Assembly (NCBI GenBank): GCA_963766505.1
Contig: CAVYAL010000005.1
Coordinates: 992,001 to 1,056,000, forward strand
Length of the DNA stretch: 64,000 nucleotides
Direction of reading: 5' to 3'
DNA from: DATIRA01 sp963766505
Lineage (GTDB): Bacteria; Pseudomonadota; Gammaproteobacteria; Steroidobacterales; Steroidobacteraceae
The notes under the pieces are model-generated. The model was given only the letters and a program-made list of their open reading frames with translations. It did not search any database and was not told the origin of the DNA. The number at the start of each line of letters is the position of its first letter. The stretch's first letter is position 1. Position numbers and translations under genes: made by a program. Of the stretch, positions 7,703 to 17,321 are shown piece after piece.

Positions 7703-9877
7703 TCAGTCCGCACTCTCGCTCGTCTCGGCGAGCCTCACGAGTTCGGCCTGCGCGCGATCGATCAGGTAAGCGTGTATCGCGTTGATCTCGTCGATGTTCG
7801 TGTACTTCGCAAAGCTCGGCATGCCCTTGTCCGCCCGCGCACCCATCACGATTCCTGCGAAGGCCTGGTGGGTCGCCGCGTCCATGTAGCGCAGGTCCGG
7901 TATCGTGCTGCCGCTCACCGCATTGTCGCCGTGACAGACGAAGCAATAGTCGTAGTACAGCTTCTCGCCGCTGGCAACGAGTTCCGGGGTGGCCGTCGCG
8001 GCCGGCGGCTCGGGCCTGCGATCCGCGGGCACGCCGCCCGGCGGCAGCGTGGCCTTGCCGCCGAGCTTGAAGGTGAGCACGCGACTGACGTTGCCGACAC
8101 GACCCTCGAGCTTGGCGATTTCGCCCACTACGATCGGACCGGCGCCGCCCCAGCCGGCGAGCACGGTCACGTACTGCTCGCCGTCGATCGAGTACGTCAT
8201 CGGTGCAGCGACGATGCCGCTGCCCGCCGGTGCACGCCAGAGCGCGCTGCCGTCGTCGGCCTTGTAGGCCATCAAGTCGCCCATCGCCGTGCCCTGGAAC
8301 ACGAGGTTGCCTGCGGTTGCGAGCGTACCGCCGTTCCAGGCGCCGGGGTATTCGACCCGCCAGGCCGCCTTCTGCTGCACCGGATCCCAGGCGAGCAGAT
8401 AGCCCTTCAGCATGTCCAGCACGGCCTGCTTGGTCGGCTCGTCCTGCGGCAGCTGCAGCAGCAGCGGATCGATTCCGACGTTGAACAGGCCTGGCCGGAA
8501 GCGGAAGTCCTTCACGTCGCCGTAGCCCTGCGGAATCTCCTGGGCCGGTATGTAAACGAGTCCTGTCTTCGGGCTGTAGGACATCGGGTGCCAGTTGTGC
8601 CCGCCCTGGTTGGCCGGGAAAATCGTGACCGGCCCCTCGGTGTAGCGCGCGTTCTCGGTCTCGACCGGGCGGCCCGTAGCCATGTCCACGTGCGTGGCCC
8701 AGGTGATCTTCACGTAGGGTTCCGCCGAGATCAGCTCGCCGGTTGCGCGATCGAGCACGTAGAAGAAGCCGTTCTTCGGAGCCTGCATCAGCACCTTGCG
8801 CTGCTCGCCGCCGATCTCGAGCTCTGCGAGCAGGATGTGCTGCGTCGCAGTGTAGTCCCAGGTCTCGCCGGGCGTGGTCTGGTAGTGCCAGACGTATTCG
8901 CCCGTATCGGGCTTCAGCGCGACGATCGACGACAGGAAAAGGTTGTCGCCGCCCTCGGGACTCCTGATCTTCTGGTTCCACGGCGAGCCATTGCCGACGC
9001 CGATGTACAGCAGGTCGAGATCCGGATCGTAGGCCATCGAGTCCCAGACCGTGCCGCCGCCGCCGAACGTCCACCACTCGCCGGTCCAGGTCTTCGCGGC
9101 CATCTCCATCGCCGGCGACTCGAAGGGCTTCGAGGGATCGCCCGGCACCGTGTAGAAGCGCCAGATGAGGCTGCCGTCGTTCACGTCGTAGGCAGAGAGA
9201 TAGCCGCGCACGCCGAACTCGGCGCCGCCGTTGCCGATCAGCACCTTGTCCTTCACTACACGGGGCGCACCGGTGATCGTGTAGGCCTGCGACTGGTCCA
9301 CGGTCACCACCGACCAGAGGAGCTCTCCCGTCGCAGCGTCGAGTGCCTGCAGCCGGCCGTCGAGCGTGCCGACGAAGACCTTGCCCTGCCACAGCGCGAC
9401 GCCGCGATTGACGACGTCGCAGCAGGCCTGCTGCGCGGTCTGCTTGGGTACCTCCGGGTCGTGCTTCCAGAGGAGTTCTCCGCTCACCGCATCGAGCGCG
9501 TAGACGACGCTCCAGGCACCGGTCGTGTACATCACGCCGTCGACGACCAGCGGCGTCGCTTCCTGCCCACGGTTGTAGTCGAGGTCGTAGTACCAGGCGA
9601 GGCTCAGGCCCTCTACGTTCTGGTCGTTGATCGAATCGAGCGGGCTGTAGCGCTGCTCGTCGTAGCCGCGGCCGTAGGACAGCCAGACCGCCGGCTCGCC
9701 CGCGACCGCACCGATGCGCTCACCATCCACGCCGGTGGCCGGTGCCGAAGCCGTCGAGGTGGGCTTCTGCTCAGGTGACGCCGATTCGGTCGGTGACTTC
9801 TTCGAGCCGCAGGCCGAGAGCACGAGGCAGCAGCACGCCGTGAGCGCAAGCACGGATTCGATTCGACTACGGAGCAT
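7703..9877 (-). CDS. PQQ-dependent alcohol dehydrogenase with C-terminal cytochrome c (quinohaemoprotein), lipoprotein
   Basis: 724 residues. An N-terminal lipobox (LSAC) predicts a periplasm-facing lipoprotein. It is followed by an eight-bladed quinoprotein propeller with the adjacent-cysteine pair (QQACCDVVNRG) that forms the vicinal disulfide over PQQ, and by W-rich propeller repeats. A fused cytochrome c domain carries CFVCH at 645-649 with a likely axial Met near 686 (GMPSF). This is the type II quinohaemoprotein alcohol dehydrogenase layout, passing electrons from alcohols or aldehydes to PQQ and then haem. A GGGGAG site precedes ATG 9877. It is clearly paralogous to the protein at 20753-22918. 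Substrate range cannot be read from sequence, and no PQQ biosynthesis genes lie in the window. Confidence 0.92.
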   Translation of the reverse strand: MLRSRIESVLALTACCCLVLSACGSKKSPTESASPEQKPTSTASAPATGVDGERIGAVAGEPAVWLSYGRGYDEQRYSPLDSINDQNVEGLSLAWYYDLDYNRGQEATPLVVDGVMYTTGAWSVVYALDAVSGELLWKHDPEVPKQTAQQACCDVVNRGVALWQGKVFVGTLDGRLQALDAATGELLWSVVTVDQSQAYTITGAPRVVKDKVLIGNGGAEFGVRGYLSAYDVNDGSLIWRFYTVPGDPSKPFESPAMEMAAKTWTGEWWTFGGGGTVWDSMAYDPDLDLLYIGVGNGSPWNQKIRSPEGGDNLFLSSIVALKPDTGEYVWHYQTTPGETWDYTATQHILLAELEIGGEQRKVLMQAPKNGFFYVLDRATGELISAEPYVKITWATHVDMATGRPVETENARYTEGPVTIFPANQGGHNWHPMSYSPKTGLVYIPAQEIPQGYGDVKDFRFRPGLFNVGIDPLLLQLPQDEPTKQAVLDMLKGYLLAWDPVQQKAAWRVEYPGAWNGGTLATAGNLVFQGTAMGDLMAYKADDGSALWRAPAGSGIVAAPMTYSIDGEQYVTVLAGWGGAGPIVVGEIAKLEGRVGNVSRVLTFKLGGKATLPPGGVPADRRPEPPAATATPELVASGEKLYYDYCFVCHGDNAVSGSTIPDLRYMDAATHQAFAGIVMGARADKGMPSFAKYTNIDEINAIHAYLIDRAQAELVRLAETSESAD

Positions 9878-9919
9878 CGGACTTTCTCCCCTGGATGTTG
9901 TGCTGGCGCCGGAGCGCGG

Positions 9920-11092
9920 TCACTTCGCGAGCAGGTGCGGGCCGAGCTCGTCCAGCGAACCGCAGCCGAGCAGGATCAGGTTGCGCTGCATCTCTGCCCG
10001 CAGCAGGTTCAGCGCATGGGTGACGCCCGCTTCGCCGCCGGCCTCGAGTCCGTACAGCGTGGCCCGGCCGAGCATAACGGAGTCGGCGCCGAGCGCCAGC
10101 GCGCGCAGGATCTCCGAGCCGCGGCGGAAGCCGCCGTCCACGATGATCTCGAGCCGCGCGCCGAGTTCCGAGGATACCGCAGGCAGCAGCTCGTAGCCCG
10201 ACACGCAGGCATCGAGCTGCCGGCCCCCATGGTTCGACAGCACGATCGCGTCGGCCCCGACATCGACGGAGCGCTGCGCGTCCTCGAGGCAGAGTATGCC
10301 CTTGAGCACCAGCTTGCCCTTCCAGTGCCTGCGGATCAGCGCCACGTCGTCCCAGCAGAACTTCGGGTTGATCTGCTCGGCCAGGTACCTGGCGCCGAGC
10401 AGCGCCGAACGCTCGGCCTCGGGCAGGAACTCGGCGAAGTTGTCGAACTGCGGCATCCCGCCGTTCTTCAGCACGACGCCCCAGAGCCACCGCGGGTGCG
10501 CGAGCACGTCGAGCTTGCGCGAGAAGGTGAGCTTTCCCGGACCGAGATAGCTGCGCTGGTCCCACTCGCGGGCGCCGAGCGCCGGCACGTCGGTCGTGAT
10601 CACCAGCGTCTCGATGCCAGCCTCGGCAGCCCGCTCGACGAGTCGCAGCGACACCTCGTTGCTCTTGAGCGGATAGAGCTGGAACCAGTTGCGACCCGGC
10701 ACCGTCCGCGTCAGCCGGACCACGTCGCAATTCGATGCGGTGCTGAGCGTGAACGGGATTCCCGCCGCAGCTGCGGCCCTGGCCAGCGATATGTCGCCGT
10801 CCGGCGACTGCAGGCCGTTGAACCCGGTCGGAGCGATTATCAGCGGCATGCCGGCGGGCTGGCCGAGGATCCTCCTCTCGAGGCTCGGCACGCCGCCGCC
10901 CACCAGCGTCCGGGGCAGCCAGGGAGGATTGCTCAGGACCTCGCGATTGCGCTCCAGCGCCACCTCATCCTCCGCGCCGCCTTCGACGTACTCGAACGCG
11001 AACGCAGGGACGGAGCGCGCTGCCACCCGCCGCAGTTCCTCGATGGTCGCGGCACGACGGAAGTCACGGCCCGAATAATATGAACGCTGCAT
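9920..11092 (-). CDS. FMN-dependent alpha-hydroxy-acid dehydrogenase/oxidase (LldD family)
   Basis: 390 residues, the standard length of the family that contains L-lactate dehydrogenase, glycolate oxidase and (S)-mandelate dehydrogenase. Seen are the YVEGGAEDE start of the barrel, WFQLY, the FMN-phosphate loop DGGFRRGSEI and the catalytic His288 in SNHGGRQLD. It oxidises an (S)-2-hydroxy acid to the 2-keto acid, giving electrons to quinone or oxygen. A GGGAG site precedes the ATG. It lies between the PQQ dehydrogenase and the GlcD-like gene, 48 bp from the latter, so enzymes for both hydroxy-acid stereoisomers may be encoded side by side. The exact substrate is undetermined. Confidence 0.9.
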   Translation of the reverse strand: MQRSYYSGRDFRRAATIEELRRVAARSVPAFAFEYVEGGAEDEVALERNREVLSNPPWLPRTLVGGGVPSLERRILGQPAGMPLIIAPTGFNGLQSPDGDISLARAAAAAGIPFTLSTASNCDVVRLTRTVPGRNWFQLYPLKSNEVSLRLVERAAEAGIETLVITTDVPALGAREWDQRSYLGPGKLTFSRKLDVLAHPRWLWGVVLKNGGMPQFDNFAEFLPEAERSALLGARYLAEQINPKFCWDDVALIRRHWKGKLVLKGILCLEDAQRSVDVGADAIVLSNHGGRQLDACVSGYELLPAVSSELGARLEIIVDGGFRRGSEILRALALGADSVMLGRATLYGLEAGGEAGVTHALNLLRAEMQRNLILLGCGSLDELGPHLLAK

Positions 11093-11140
11093 GGTTGCTC
11101 CCGTGTATGCCTGCCATCTCTACGCTCGGTCGAGCGCCGG

Positions 11141-12546
11141 TCAATTCGCCGCGTCCGCGACGTCGAACAACTTGCCGGGATTCAGGATCCCGGCCGGGTC
11201 GAGCGCGCGCTTGAGTCGCTTCATCAGTTCGATCTCCGCGGGCTTGCGCGACAGCGGCAGGTAGCGTTTCTTCTCGAGGCCGATGCCGTGCTCAGCAGAC
11301 ACGGAGCCCTCGACTGCGCTCAACGGCCGTAGACGATCGACTCGACCGCGGCCCGGGTGGCGGCATCCGGCGCACCGGCCGACACCGTGACGTGCAGGTT
11401 GCCGTCGCCCATGTGACCGAAGACCCAGAGCTTGCCGTCGGGCCAGCGCTCGAGCAGGGCCTCGCGGACCTGCTCGACGTAGCCGGCCATGGCGGGGATC
11501 GGCAGGCTCACGTCGAAGATGAACAAGGGCCGAAACCGCATCAGTTGCTCGACGTCGTCGCGCAGGCCCCAGAGCGAGTGGTACTCGGCCGCAGACTTGG
11601 CGATCACCGCGTCCTCGATCAGTTCGCTCTCGATCGCGGCGCCGAGCGCCTCCTCGAAGCGCTCGTCGTCGCGCGCCTGGTTGCCGCCGAGGGACTCTAC
11701 CAGCACGTAGTAGGCGTGGTCCTGCGAAAGCGGCGCTGAGGACTTCGCCGGCGGCGTCGTCACGAGCCGGTAGAACTCGTTCCACATCACCTCGAACGCG
11801 CTCAGCGTGCCTCCAAGCGCGGTATCGCAGTGCTTCAGGAAGCTCACCAGCTTCCCGGGCGAGGCGCAGGCGACGAGCGCGGCGTTCTGGCTGCGGGGCC
11901 GCTCGCGCAGGCGCAGCACGACGCGGGTGATGACCCCGAGCGTACCCTCCGAGCCGACGAAGACCTGCTTGAGGTCGTAGCCCGCGTTGTTCTTGATCAT
12001 CTGGTTCAGCGAAGAAACCACGGTGCCGTCCGCCAGCACGGCCTCGAGACCCAGCACATTCTCGCGCATCATGCCGTAGCGGATCACGCGGTTGCCGCCG
12101 GCGTTCGTGGCCACGTTGCCGCCGACGTGGCAGGAGCCGCGGGCGCCCATGTCCACCGGGAAGAGCAGCCCGTGCTGATCGGCGGTCTCCTGGATCTGCT
12201 GCAGCGGAACACCGGCCTGCACCGTCATCGTGCGTCCCTGCTCGTCGACCTGCTCGATCCGGTTCATGCGCTCGAGCGACAGGACGAGGTCGCCGGGCTG
12301 GCAATCGACGCCGCCCACGAGGCCGGTGCGGCCACCATGCGTCACGACCGGCTGGCGTTGCTCCGCACAGATCCGGAGCACCGCCGCGACTTCATCGGCG
12401 CTGGTCGGCCGGACGACCGCGAGCGCGGCGCAGCTCGTCTGCGGCGCGGTCCAGGCGACGCGTCCCTTGATCTCGTCGCCGGTCAGGACGTCGCCATGAT
12501 CGAGCGCGGCGCGAAGCCTCGCCAGAAGCTCCAATGGTTCGGCCAT
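11141..12546 (-). pseudogene. FAD-linked D-2-hydroxyacid oxidase, GlcD/D-lactate dehydrogenase family, one frameshift
   Basis: FAD (PCMH-type) oxidase of the GlcD/Dld family, oxidising D-2-hydroxy acids. A very strong GGGGGGGAG site precedes ATG 12546. The frame runs 408 codons through the FAD domain (GGRTGLVGG, NAGGNRVIRYG) and most of the FAD-oxidase C domain, then meets a stop at 11320. The missing end, SVSAEHGIGLEKKR and LDPAGILNPGK, continues in another frame to 11141. Adding one base near 11326-11329 restores VYRPLSAVEGSVSAEHGIG and a normal 468-residue protein. So either the sequence lacks one base or the allele is a fresh pseudogene; nothing else in it is decayed. It is head of the minus-strand run with the FMN hydroxyacid oxidase. 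Confidence 0.85.
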
Positions 12547-12724
12547 GTTCTCCCCCCCCTCGCGCGATGACTCACGGTACCGCTGGCGGCATCAGGGGTC
12601 AGGCCGGCTGATGGCCGAGCGGCTTGCAACCCCCGTGATTCGTATCATGCCGCAGCTCGACCCCGCGCCATCCGCGAAAGACGCGCGGAATCCGTGCCAC
12701 GGGTCACCCCGGGCCCGATGCCGG

Positions 12725-12753
12725 GCCGGGAAGGTGGCGGCCACCCTCCCGGC
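12725..12753. terminator. Strong GC hairpin, terminator-like
   Basis: Arms of 13 bp (12725-12737 and 12741-12753) with one mismatch and a CGG loop, lying 25 bp past the end of the YSC84 gene. No T-run follows on either strand, so intrinsic termination is uncertain. An RNA-stabilising hairpin is equally possible. Confidence 0.45.
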
Positions 12754-12777
12754 TGGTCCCAAACCGGCCGAAGTGTT

Positions 12778-13356
12778 TCAGAGCGGCTTGAATGACAGCT
12801 TTGCCCCGGCGAGCGCCGCCTCGTACATCAGGCCGCCCTTGATGATGCTGAACATAGCCATGCCCTTGTGATAGCCGCCGACGGTCGTCGCGTCCTTCTT
12901 GCCGCCGCTCGCGCCGGCGCCGGAACCGCCGGTGCCCGCGCCCACCGAGGCGCCGGCCGTGATCGCGACCGCACTGGCCTTCGCGCCGAACTCGAAATTG
13001 CCCGATGTGAACTCCTTGAACGCGCGCTCGTCCTCGAAAAAGACGATCAGGCTGTAGCCCTGCGCCCCGGCCTGCCAGCCGAAGCTCAGCTGCGTCATCT
13101 TGGCCGTACCCACCTGCTTGCCCTTCGCGTAGACGCAACCCGAACCGTGCGCACCACCGATGCCCAGCCCGGCCTTGCCGATGGTCGGAAAGACCGCGTA
13201 ACCATAGGAATTCCCGAAGAAGCTCGCGCTGTCGCCCGCATCCCGGAACAACTTGATCGTCTCGGCGCATTTGCCCGGATCGGCATCCGCGAACGCTGTC
13301 GCGACAGGTACTGAGAGCAGCGCAAACGCCATCATCACGCCAATCAATCTTCGCAT
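12778..13356 (-). CDS. YSC84/SYLF-domain lipid-binding exported protein
   Basis: 192 residues with a clear signal peptide ending AFA-DADPGK, then a SYLF (YSC84) domain: YGYAVFPTIGKAGLGIGGAHGSG near the start and MYEAALAGAKLSF at the end. Bacterial members are periplasmic proteins with phospholipid-binding activity by family analogy. I start at the second ATG (13356), because AGGAG stands six bases before it but directly abuts the first ATG (13362). A glycine/alanine-rich segment near residue 145 (GASVGAGTGGSGAGASGG) interrupts the domain as a flexible loop. It is a single gene, with a strong hairpin beyond its stop. Confidence 0.85.
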   Translation of the reverse strand: MRRLIGVMMAFALLSVPVATAFADADPGKCAETIKLFRDAGDSASFFGNSYGYAVFPTIGKAGLGIGGAHGSGCVYAKGKQVGTAKMTQLSFGWQAGAQGYSLIVFFEDERAFKEFTSGNFEFGAKASAVAITAGASVGAGTGGSGAGASGGKKDATTVGGYHKGMAMFSIIKGGLMYEAALAGAKLSFKPL

Positions 13357-13600
13357 TTCCATCTCCTGTCACTTCGACTGCTTGATCCGGCAGGACTGAC
13401 AAGCGGCGCCACCCGGCCCCGCAGCCGGTCCTGCTCAGGTCACGATTGCAGCCTACCGCCTGCGCTGCGGTCGGTGCAGCAGGGTTTTCCCAAGTGCCGC
13501 CGGGTCCGCCCTCGTTGCCGAAGCGATCGAGCGTTCGAACTCCGAGCTGCGCAGGCTCCTCGACCGCTACCGACGGAATTCCCGCAGACCTGGTAACAGA

Positions 13601-13628
13601 AGGCCCCGGGGCTTGCGCACCGGGGCCT
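13601..13628 (-). terminator. Hairpin terminator after the OmpA-like fragment
   Basis: A perfect 9-bp stem (AGGCCCCGG/CCGGGGCCT, 13601-13609 and 13620-13628) with a 10-nt loop lies 26 bp past the OmpA fragment stop. On the minus strand it is followed by TCTGTT, a weak T-rich tail. Confidence 0.55.
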
Positions 13629-13654
13629 CGTGGCAGGTCAGGCCTGCTCGTCGC

Positions 13655-13963
13655 CTACATGCCCGTATCCGTACGGATCAGCATCACACGACGGTTCTGC
13701 TGGCGGCCTTCCGCCGTCGAGTTGTCGGCGATCGGCATGCTCTCGCCCTTGCCAACCGAGCTCAGGCGCGCCGGGTCCACACCACGCGAGGTCAGGTAGT
13801 CGAACACCGACTTCGCACGACGGTCCGACAGGGCCAGGTTGTAGGCCTCCGAGCCCACGCTGTCGGTGTGACCCTCGATCAGCGCCGTAGCGAACGGCAC
13901 GTCGCCCGGTACCCAGTCCGGCGCGTACTGCGCCAGCGCGCTGCCGCCCGGGACGGAAGACAC
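13655..13963 (-). pseudogene. Truncated OmpA-family peptidoglycan-binding domain
   Basis: 102 codons from GTG 13963. Most of an OmpA C-terminal domain is present: IEGHTDSVGS, YNLALSDRRA, SVFDYLTSRGVD and EGRQQNRRV, the segments that bind the diaminopimelate of peptidoglycan. The first third of the domain, any barrel or linker, and a signal peptide are missing. The codon before the GTG is a stop, and the ~140 bp upstream show no related frame. A working OmpA protein must be exported, so this is most likely a 5'-truncated remnant. Its own terminator hairpin is still in place, which supports decay by deletion of the 5' part rather than a chance frame. Confidence 0.7.
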
Positions 13964-14101
13964 CTACATTCAATGCATCAGCCTGGTCCCTCCACCAAAT
14001 GCCAGATCCTGTGGTTGATACAGCAGTGGCTCTGGAAATTCCGACGGAGAAGTAGGCAGTAATGCAGACCGATCCTTGCTACACACCCGGCAGGTTGCTC
14101 A

Positions 14102-15172
14102 TCACCTCGGCCGGGACCGGTCGAGATCTTCCTCTATGAAACGCAGCACGGCCTCGAGCAGCGCCTCGCGCGGATATGCATTCTGGTCGGCAAATGAACG
14201 GGCGATCGCCGGATGCGAACGGTTGACCGGTATCGCGATCGCCCAGTGGTCGGCGTTCAGGAATCCGATCAGCGTGCTGCCCGGCAGGATCTGGTCGCTG
14301 TAGATCACCTGGCTGTCGTTACGCCAGTCATTCGCCCCGAGATCCCTGTAGGTCTTCTCGATGATCCGGGAGATCCGCTCCGGCGTCGGCAACGTCACGA
14401 GCGAGTAATAGCGCAGGTCCCGGGGCAGCGGATTCGCCGTCATCCAGGCCTTGCGGACATCCGGCCGCAGGCTTTCAACGCCACCGCCGTCTCCCTCGTC
14501 GCAGTCCGCGCCCGGCCAGTAGCGGAAGAGCTCCGCGTGGTACTGCTCCACGTCATTGGCGAGCGCGGAGCCGCCCACCGCTCCGGCAAGGCTCACCACA
14601 GCCGCCACCCTGCTACGGATCTCCGGGTAGCGGACAATAGCCTCCAGGATGTCTGGCGCACCCTTGGAGTAACCGACCAGCACCAGTCGCGGCGGGCCCG
14701 TCTCCTCCGGCATGGCCATGATCGCGTCACGGATCTGGCGGGCGTTCGCCTCGATGCCGGAGAGCGGGTGCACCTCCAGCACGATCTGGCCGTAGTCGTA
14801 CTTGCGGACGTGATTCGCGCCGACTACAGGGGGACGCAGCCAGTTGACGATGCAACCGTAGCCGATGCCCGGGACGATAGCCGCCACCAGGCGTCGCCGG
14901 GACAGTCCAAGCGGGACCGGCTCCCCGGTGCCCGTCGGCTCGAAATCGACCGGAGTCAGCGCCTCTTCGCACGGGCGATAGTCGGGCAGCCCGGTTCCGT
15001 GCTGCTCGAGCACTGCGCAGAAAATCTCGCGAAACCGGTCGCGCGCGTCGCTGACGCCGTCGGGAATTTCGACCGTGTAGCTGTCCACCGGCGGCGGGGC
15101 CGTTGCACAGCCACCGAGCAGCGCGAACGCCAGGACCGCGTTCAGAAAGACTCTCTGCGACCTCAGGTTCAT
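14102..15172 (-). CDS. Lipoprotein with alpha/beta-hydrolase-like fold
   Basis: 356 residues beginning with a signal peptide and lipobox (LLGGC at about 18-22), so a membrane-anchored lipoprotein. A nucleophile elbow GYSKG sits mid-protein and a His in NADHWAIAI near the end, the expected order for Ser and His of an alpha/beta hydrolase; the acid residue is not obvious. SLAGAVGGSALAND after the elbow resembles lipase-like proteins. No known family member comes to mind, and the substrate is unknown. No strong ribosome site is seen before the ATG. It stands alone between the OmpA remnant and the HupE-like gene. Confidence 0.7.
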   Translation of the reverse strand: MNLRSQRVFLNAVLAFALLGGCATAPPPVDSYTVEIPDGVSDARDRFREIFCAVLEQHGTGLPDYRPCEEALTPVDFEPTGTGEPVPLGLSRRRLVAAIVPGIGYGCIVNWLRPPVVGANHVRKYDYGQIVLEVHPLSGIEANARQIRDAIMAMPEETGPPRLVLVGYSKGAPDILEAIVRYPEIRSRVAAVVSLAGAVGGSALANDVEQYHAELFRYWPGADCDEGDGGGVESLRPDVRKAWMTANPLPRDLRYYSLVTLPTPERISRIIEKTYRDLGANDWRNDSQVIYSDQILPGSTLIGFLNADHWAIAIPVNRSHPAIARSFADQNAYPREALLEAVLRFIEEDLDRSRPR

Positions 15173-15373
15173 CGGAACACGACTGCTGCTCAGCCGCCGA
15201 TCGTCGATTGCTCGCTCATTCCGCCATCGGCATGAATAGCACCATCGGTCCTACCCCCGCAATTCGACCAGCTGCGGAGCCGTGACCTGGACCCTGCAGA
15301 ATCGGCGCGGGAACTCGCGCAGCGCGCAAGCCGAAGCGCCGGCACCAGGACTTCCCGGCGAAGCTGCCGGGCT

Positions 15374-16400
15374 TCAGGCCCAGAATCCGACCACGCGCTC
15401 GATGACCCAGAAAGCGGCGACCGATCCCACCAGGTAGGCGACCGGGACACGAATCAGCTGCTCTGCGTGCCAGGGTCCGCGCGCGGCAGCGGCCCGACCC
15501 GGCAGCAAGCGGCTCACGAGGCTGAGCAGCGCGACGACGGCGACGATGAAGATGATCTGCCCTGCTTCCACGCCGACGTTGAAGAACAGCAGCGCCAGTG
15601 GAATGTCCTTCTGCGGCAGGCCGACATCGCGCAACGCACCCGCGAACCCGAAGCCGTGCAGCAGTCCGAAGATGAAGGCGACGATCCAGGGCGATCGTGC
15701 GGTGAAGCTGGGCTTTCCCTGCGCCACGTGCAGGATCTCGCCTGCGACGAACACGACACTGAGCGCGATCACCGCCTCGACTGGCGCCTGCGGCACGTGG
15801 ACCCAGCCCAGTGTCGCGGCCGCGAGCGTGATGCTGTGCGCGATCGTGAAGGCCGTGACCGTGGCGATCAGCCGTTTCCAGTCGCTGACCAGGAACAGCA
15901 GCGCCAGCACGAACAGCAGGTGGTCGATGCCGAGCAGGATGTGCTCGACGCCCAGGACGAAGTAGGTCTTCGCCACGCCCAGCCTGCTCGGCGCAGCGAT
16001 CACCTCGAACGAGGTCTCCTCCGGCGTCAGCCGCGCGGTCTGCGTCGTGCCGTCCGCAGCGCTCGACCCTCACCAGCACGTCGGTACGCAGCGAGCTCAG
16101 CCCCTCGATCGTGATGCGCTCGCCGACCAGTCCGCCGGGGCACTGCGCCTGCCAGCGCTCGACGTAGGCGCCGGAGATGAACGAGCCCGAGCTCGGGGCG
16201 CCGCTGCAGTTCGGCGGCAGTTGAACGTACATCCCGAGCCGGTACTCACCCCGGGCCGGGACTTTCCAGGTCACGTCGTATGCATCGGTGCCTGCCTCGG
16301 TGAGCTCCAGATAGCCGGGGCGCACTTCGTGGGCAAGGGCCGGGGTCGAGGTCACCGCCAGGACCAGCGCCGCGAGCAGCAAGGTCGCCAGTACCCTCAC
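15374..16400 (-). pseudogene. HupE/UreJ-family membrane protein, one frameshift
   Basis: GTG start at 16400 overlaps the PPIase stop (GTGA). The first part has a signal peptide (VLATLLLAALVLAVTSTPALA), then a periplasmic beta domain starting HEVRPGYLEL. After TDVLVRVE the frame breaks. The continuation ADGTTQTARLTPEETSFE, then KTYFVLGVEHILLGIDHLLF and about six membrane helices, is in another frame to 15374. Removing one base at about 16061-16064 gives a 341-residue protein of normal layout. HupE/UreJ relatives are linked to metal (Ni/Co) uptake, but this long extracytoplasmic-domain subtype has no proven role. It could be an intact gene with a sequence error. Confidence 0.75.
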
Positions 16401-17300
16401 TGCGCGGCCTCGCGGTCCGCAGCCTTGAACTCCTCCAGCAGCTGGCCGAGCTCGCCTTCGACCCGGACGTCGTACTGGCTGCGCATGGCCTGGTAGAACT
16501 CGTCGCCGAGCTTCTGGCGCTGCTCGCTCTGCCACTCCCGCGCGACGATGGGACGGATCTGCTGCAGCGACGGCGCCGCGCCGGGAATCCGCTCCGCGAC
16601 ACGCAGCACGTGCCAGCCGAACGACGAGCGCAGCGGCCCGGTCCACTGCCCGACCGGCGCCTCGTCGAGCTGAAGCGCGAAATCCTCGCCGAAAGTGCTG
16701 GCAATCTCCTGCGGCGTGGCCGCCTCGAGTCCCGGTGGCAGCAGCGTGGCATCGCCGGTTTCCGAGAGGTCCGCCGGCCCACTTCCGGCCCGCAGCTGTG
16801 CAAGCAGTTTCTCCGCATCGCGCATCGCCGCCTCGCCGCGACGCTCCGGACTGAAAAACACCTGCTGGAAGCTCAGCGCGGGCCGGCTCCAAGAACTTCT
16901 CCGCGTGCTCGTCGAGATAGCCCTGCAGCTGCTGCTCGGTCGGCTCCACGGCGGTCGCCACGTCCTCGGAGATGAACTCGAGCTTCTGCCGCAGGCGACG
17001 GCGTATCACGACGTCGTCACGATCGAGGCCCATCGTCACCGCCTCGCGGTAGAAGATCTCTTCCTTGACGTAGTCCTCGACCAGGCCCGTGAGCTCCTGC
17101 GCCGTCGGCGGCCGCATCCAGGTGCGCGCGAAGTTCTCGGCCAGCGCCTCGACCCGCGCCTCGGTGACGACGATCTCCTTCGGCGCCTCGGCATCGCCGC
17201 CGACGAGCCGGAAAAGGACGAACAGGCCCGCTCCGAGCAACAGGAAATGAAGCAAAGGCTCCCGCAGCCAGGAACGGGTCCCGGTCGATCCATCACTCAC
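16397..17300 (-). pseudogene. PpiC/SurA-type peptidyl-prolyl isomerase, membrane-anchored, one frameshift
   Basis: Starts at ATG 17300 with one N-terminal membrane anchor (LLHFLLLGAGLFVLF), then a SurA-N-like helical region (EDYVKEEIFYREA) and, after KFLEPAR, a frame break. The rest (LSFQQVFFSPERRG, then the parvulin core with FGWHVLRVAERIP) runs in another frame to 16397. One surplus base near 16877 explains it; without that base the protein is 300 residues, as expected. It would be a periplasm-facing folding factor. It overlaps the HupE-like gene by four bases, so it probably serves that membrane protein. A palindromic repeat ends 22 bp before its start codon. Confidence 0.78.
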
Positions 17301-17321
17301 GACTCAACTCCTGAGAAAGAA

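Noticed and set aside
2393..11092. Mandelate pathway (benzoylformate decarboxylase plus mandelate dehydrogenase)
   Set aside because: An FMN hydroxyacid enzyme and a ThDP enzyme are present, but the ThDP enzyme has ALS-like, not benzoylformate-decarboxylase-like, active-site segments, and no benzaldehyde dehydrogenase or racemase is nearby.
15354..15371. CCCGGC/GCCGGG hairpin after the HupE-like gene
   Set aside because: Six-bp stem without a T-run; too weak to call a terminator in this base composition.
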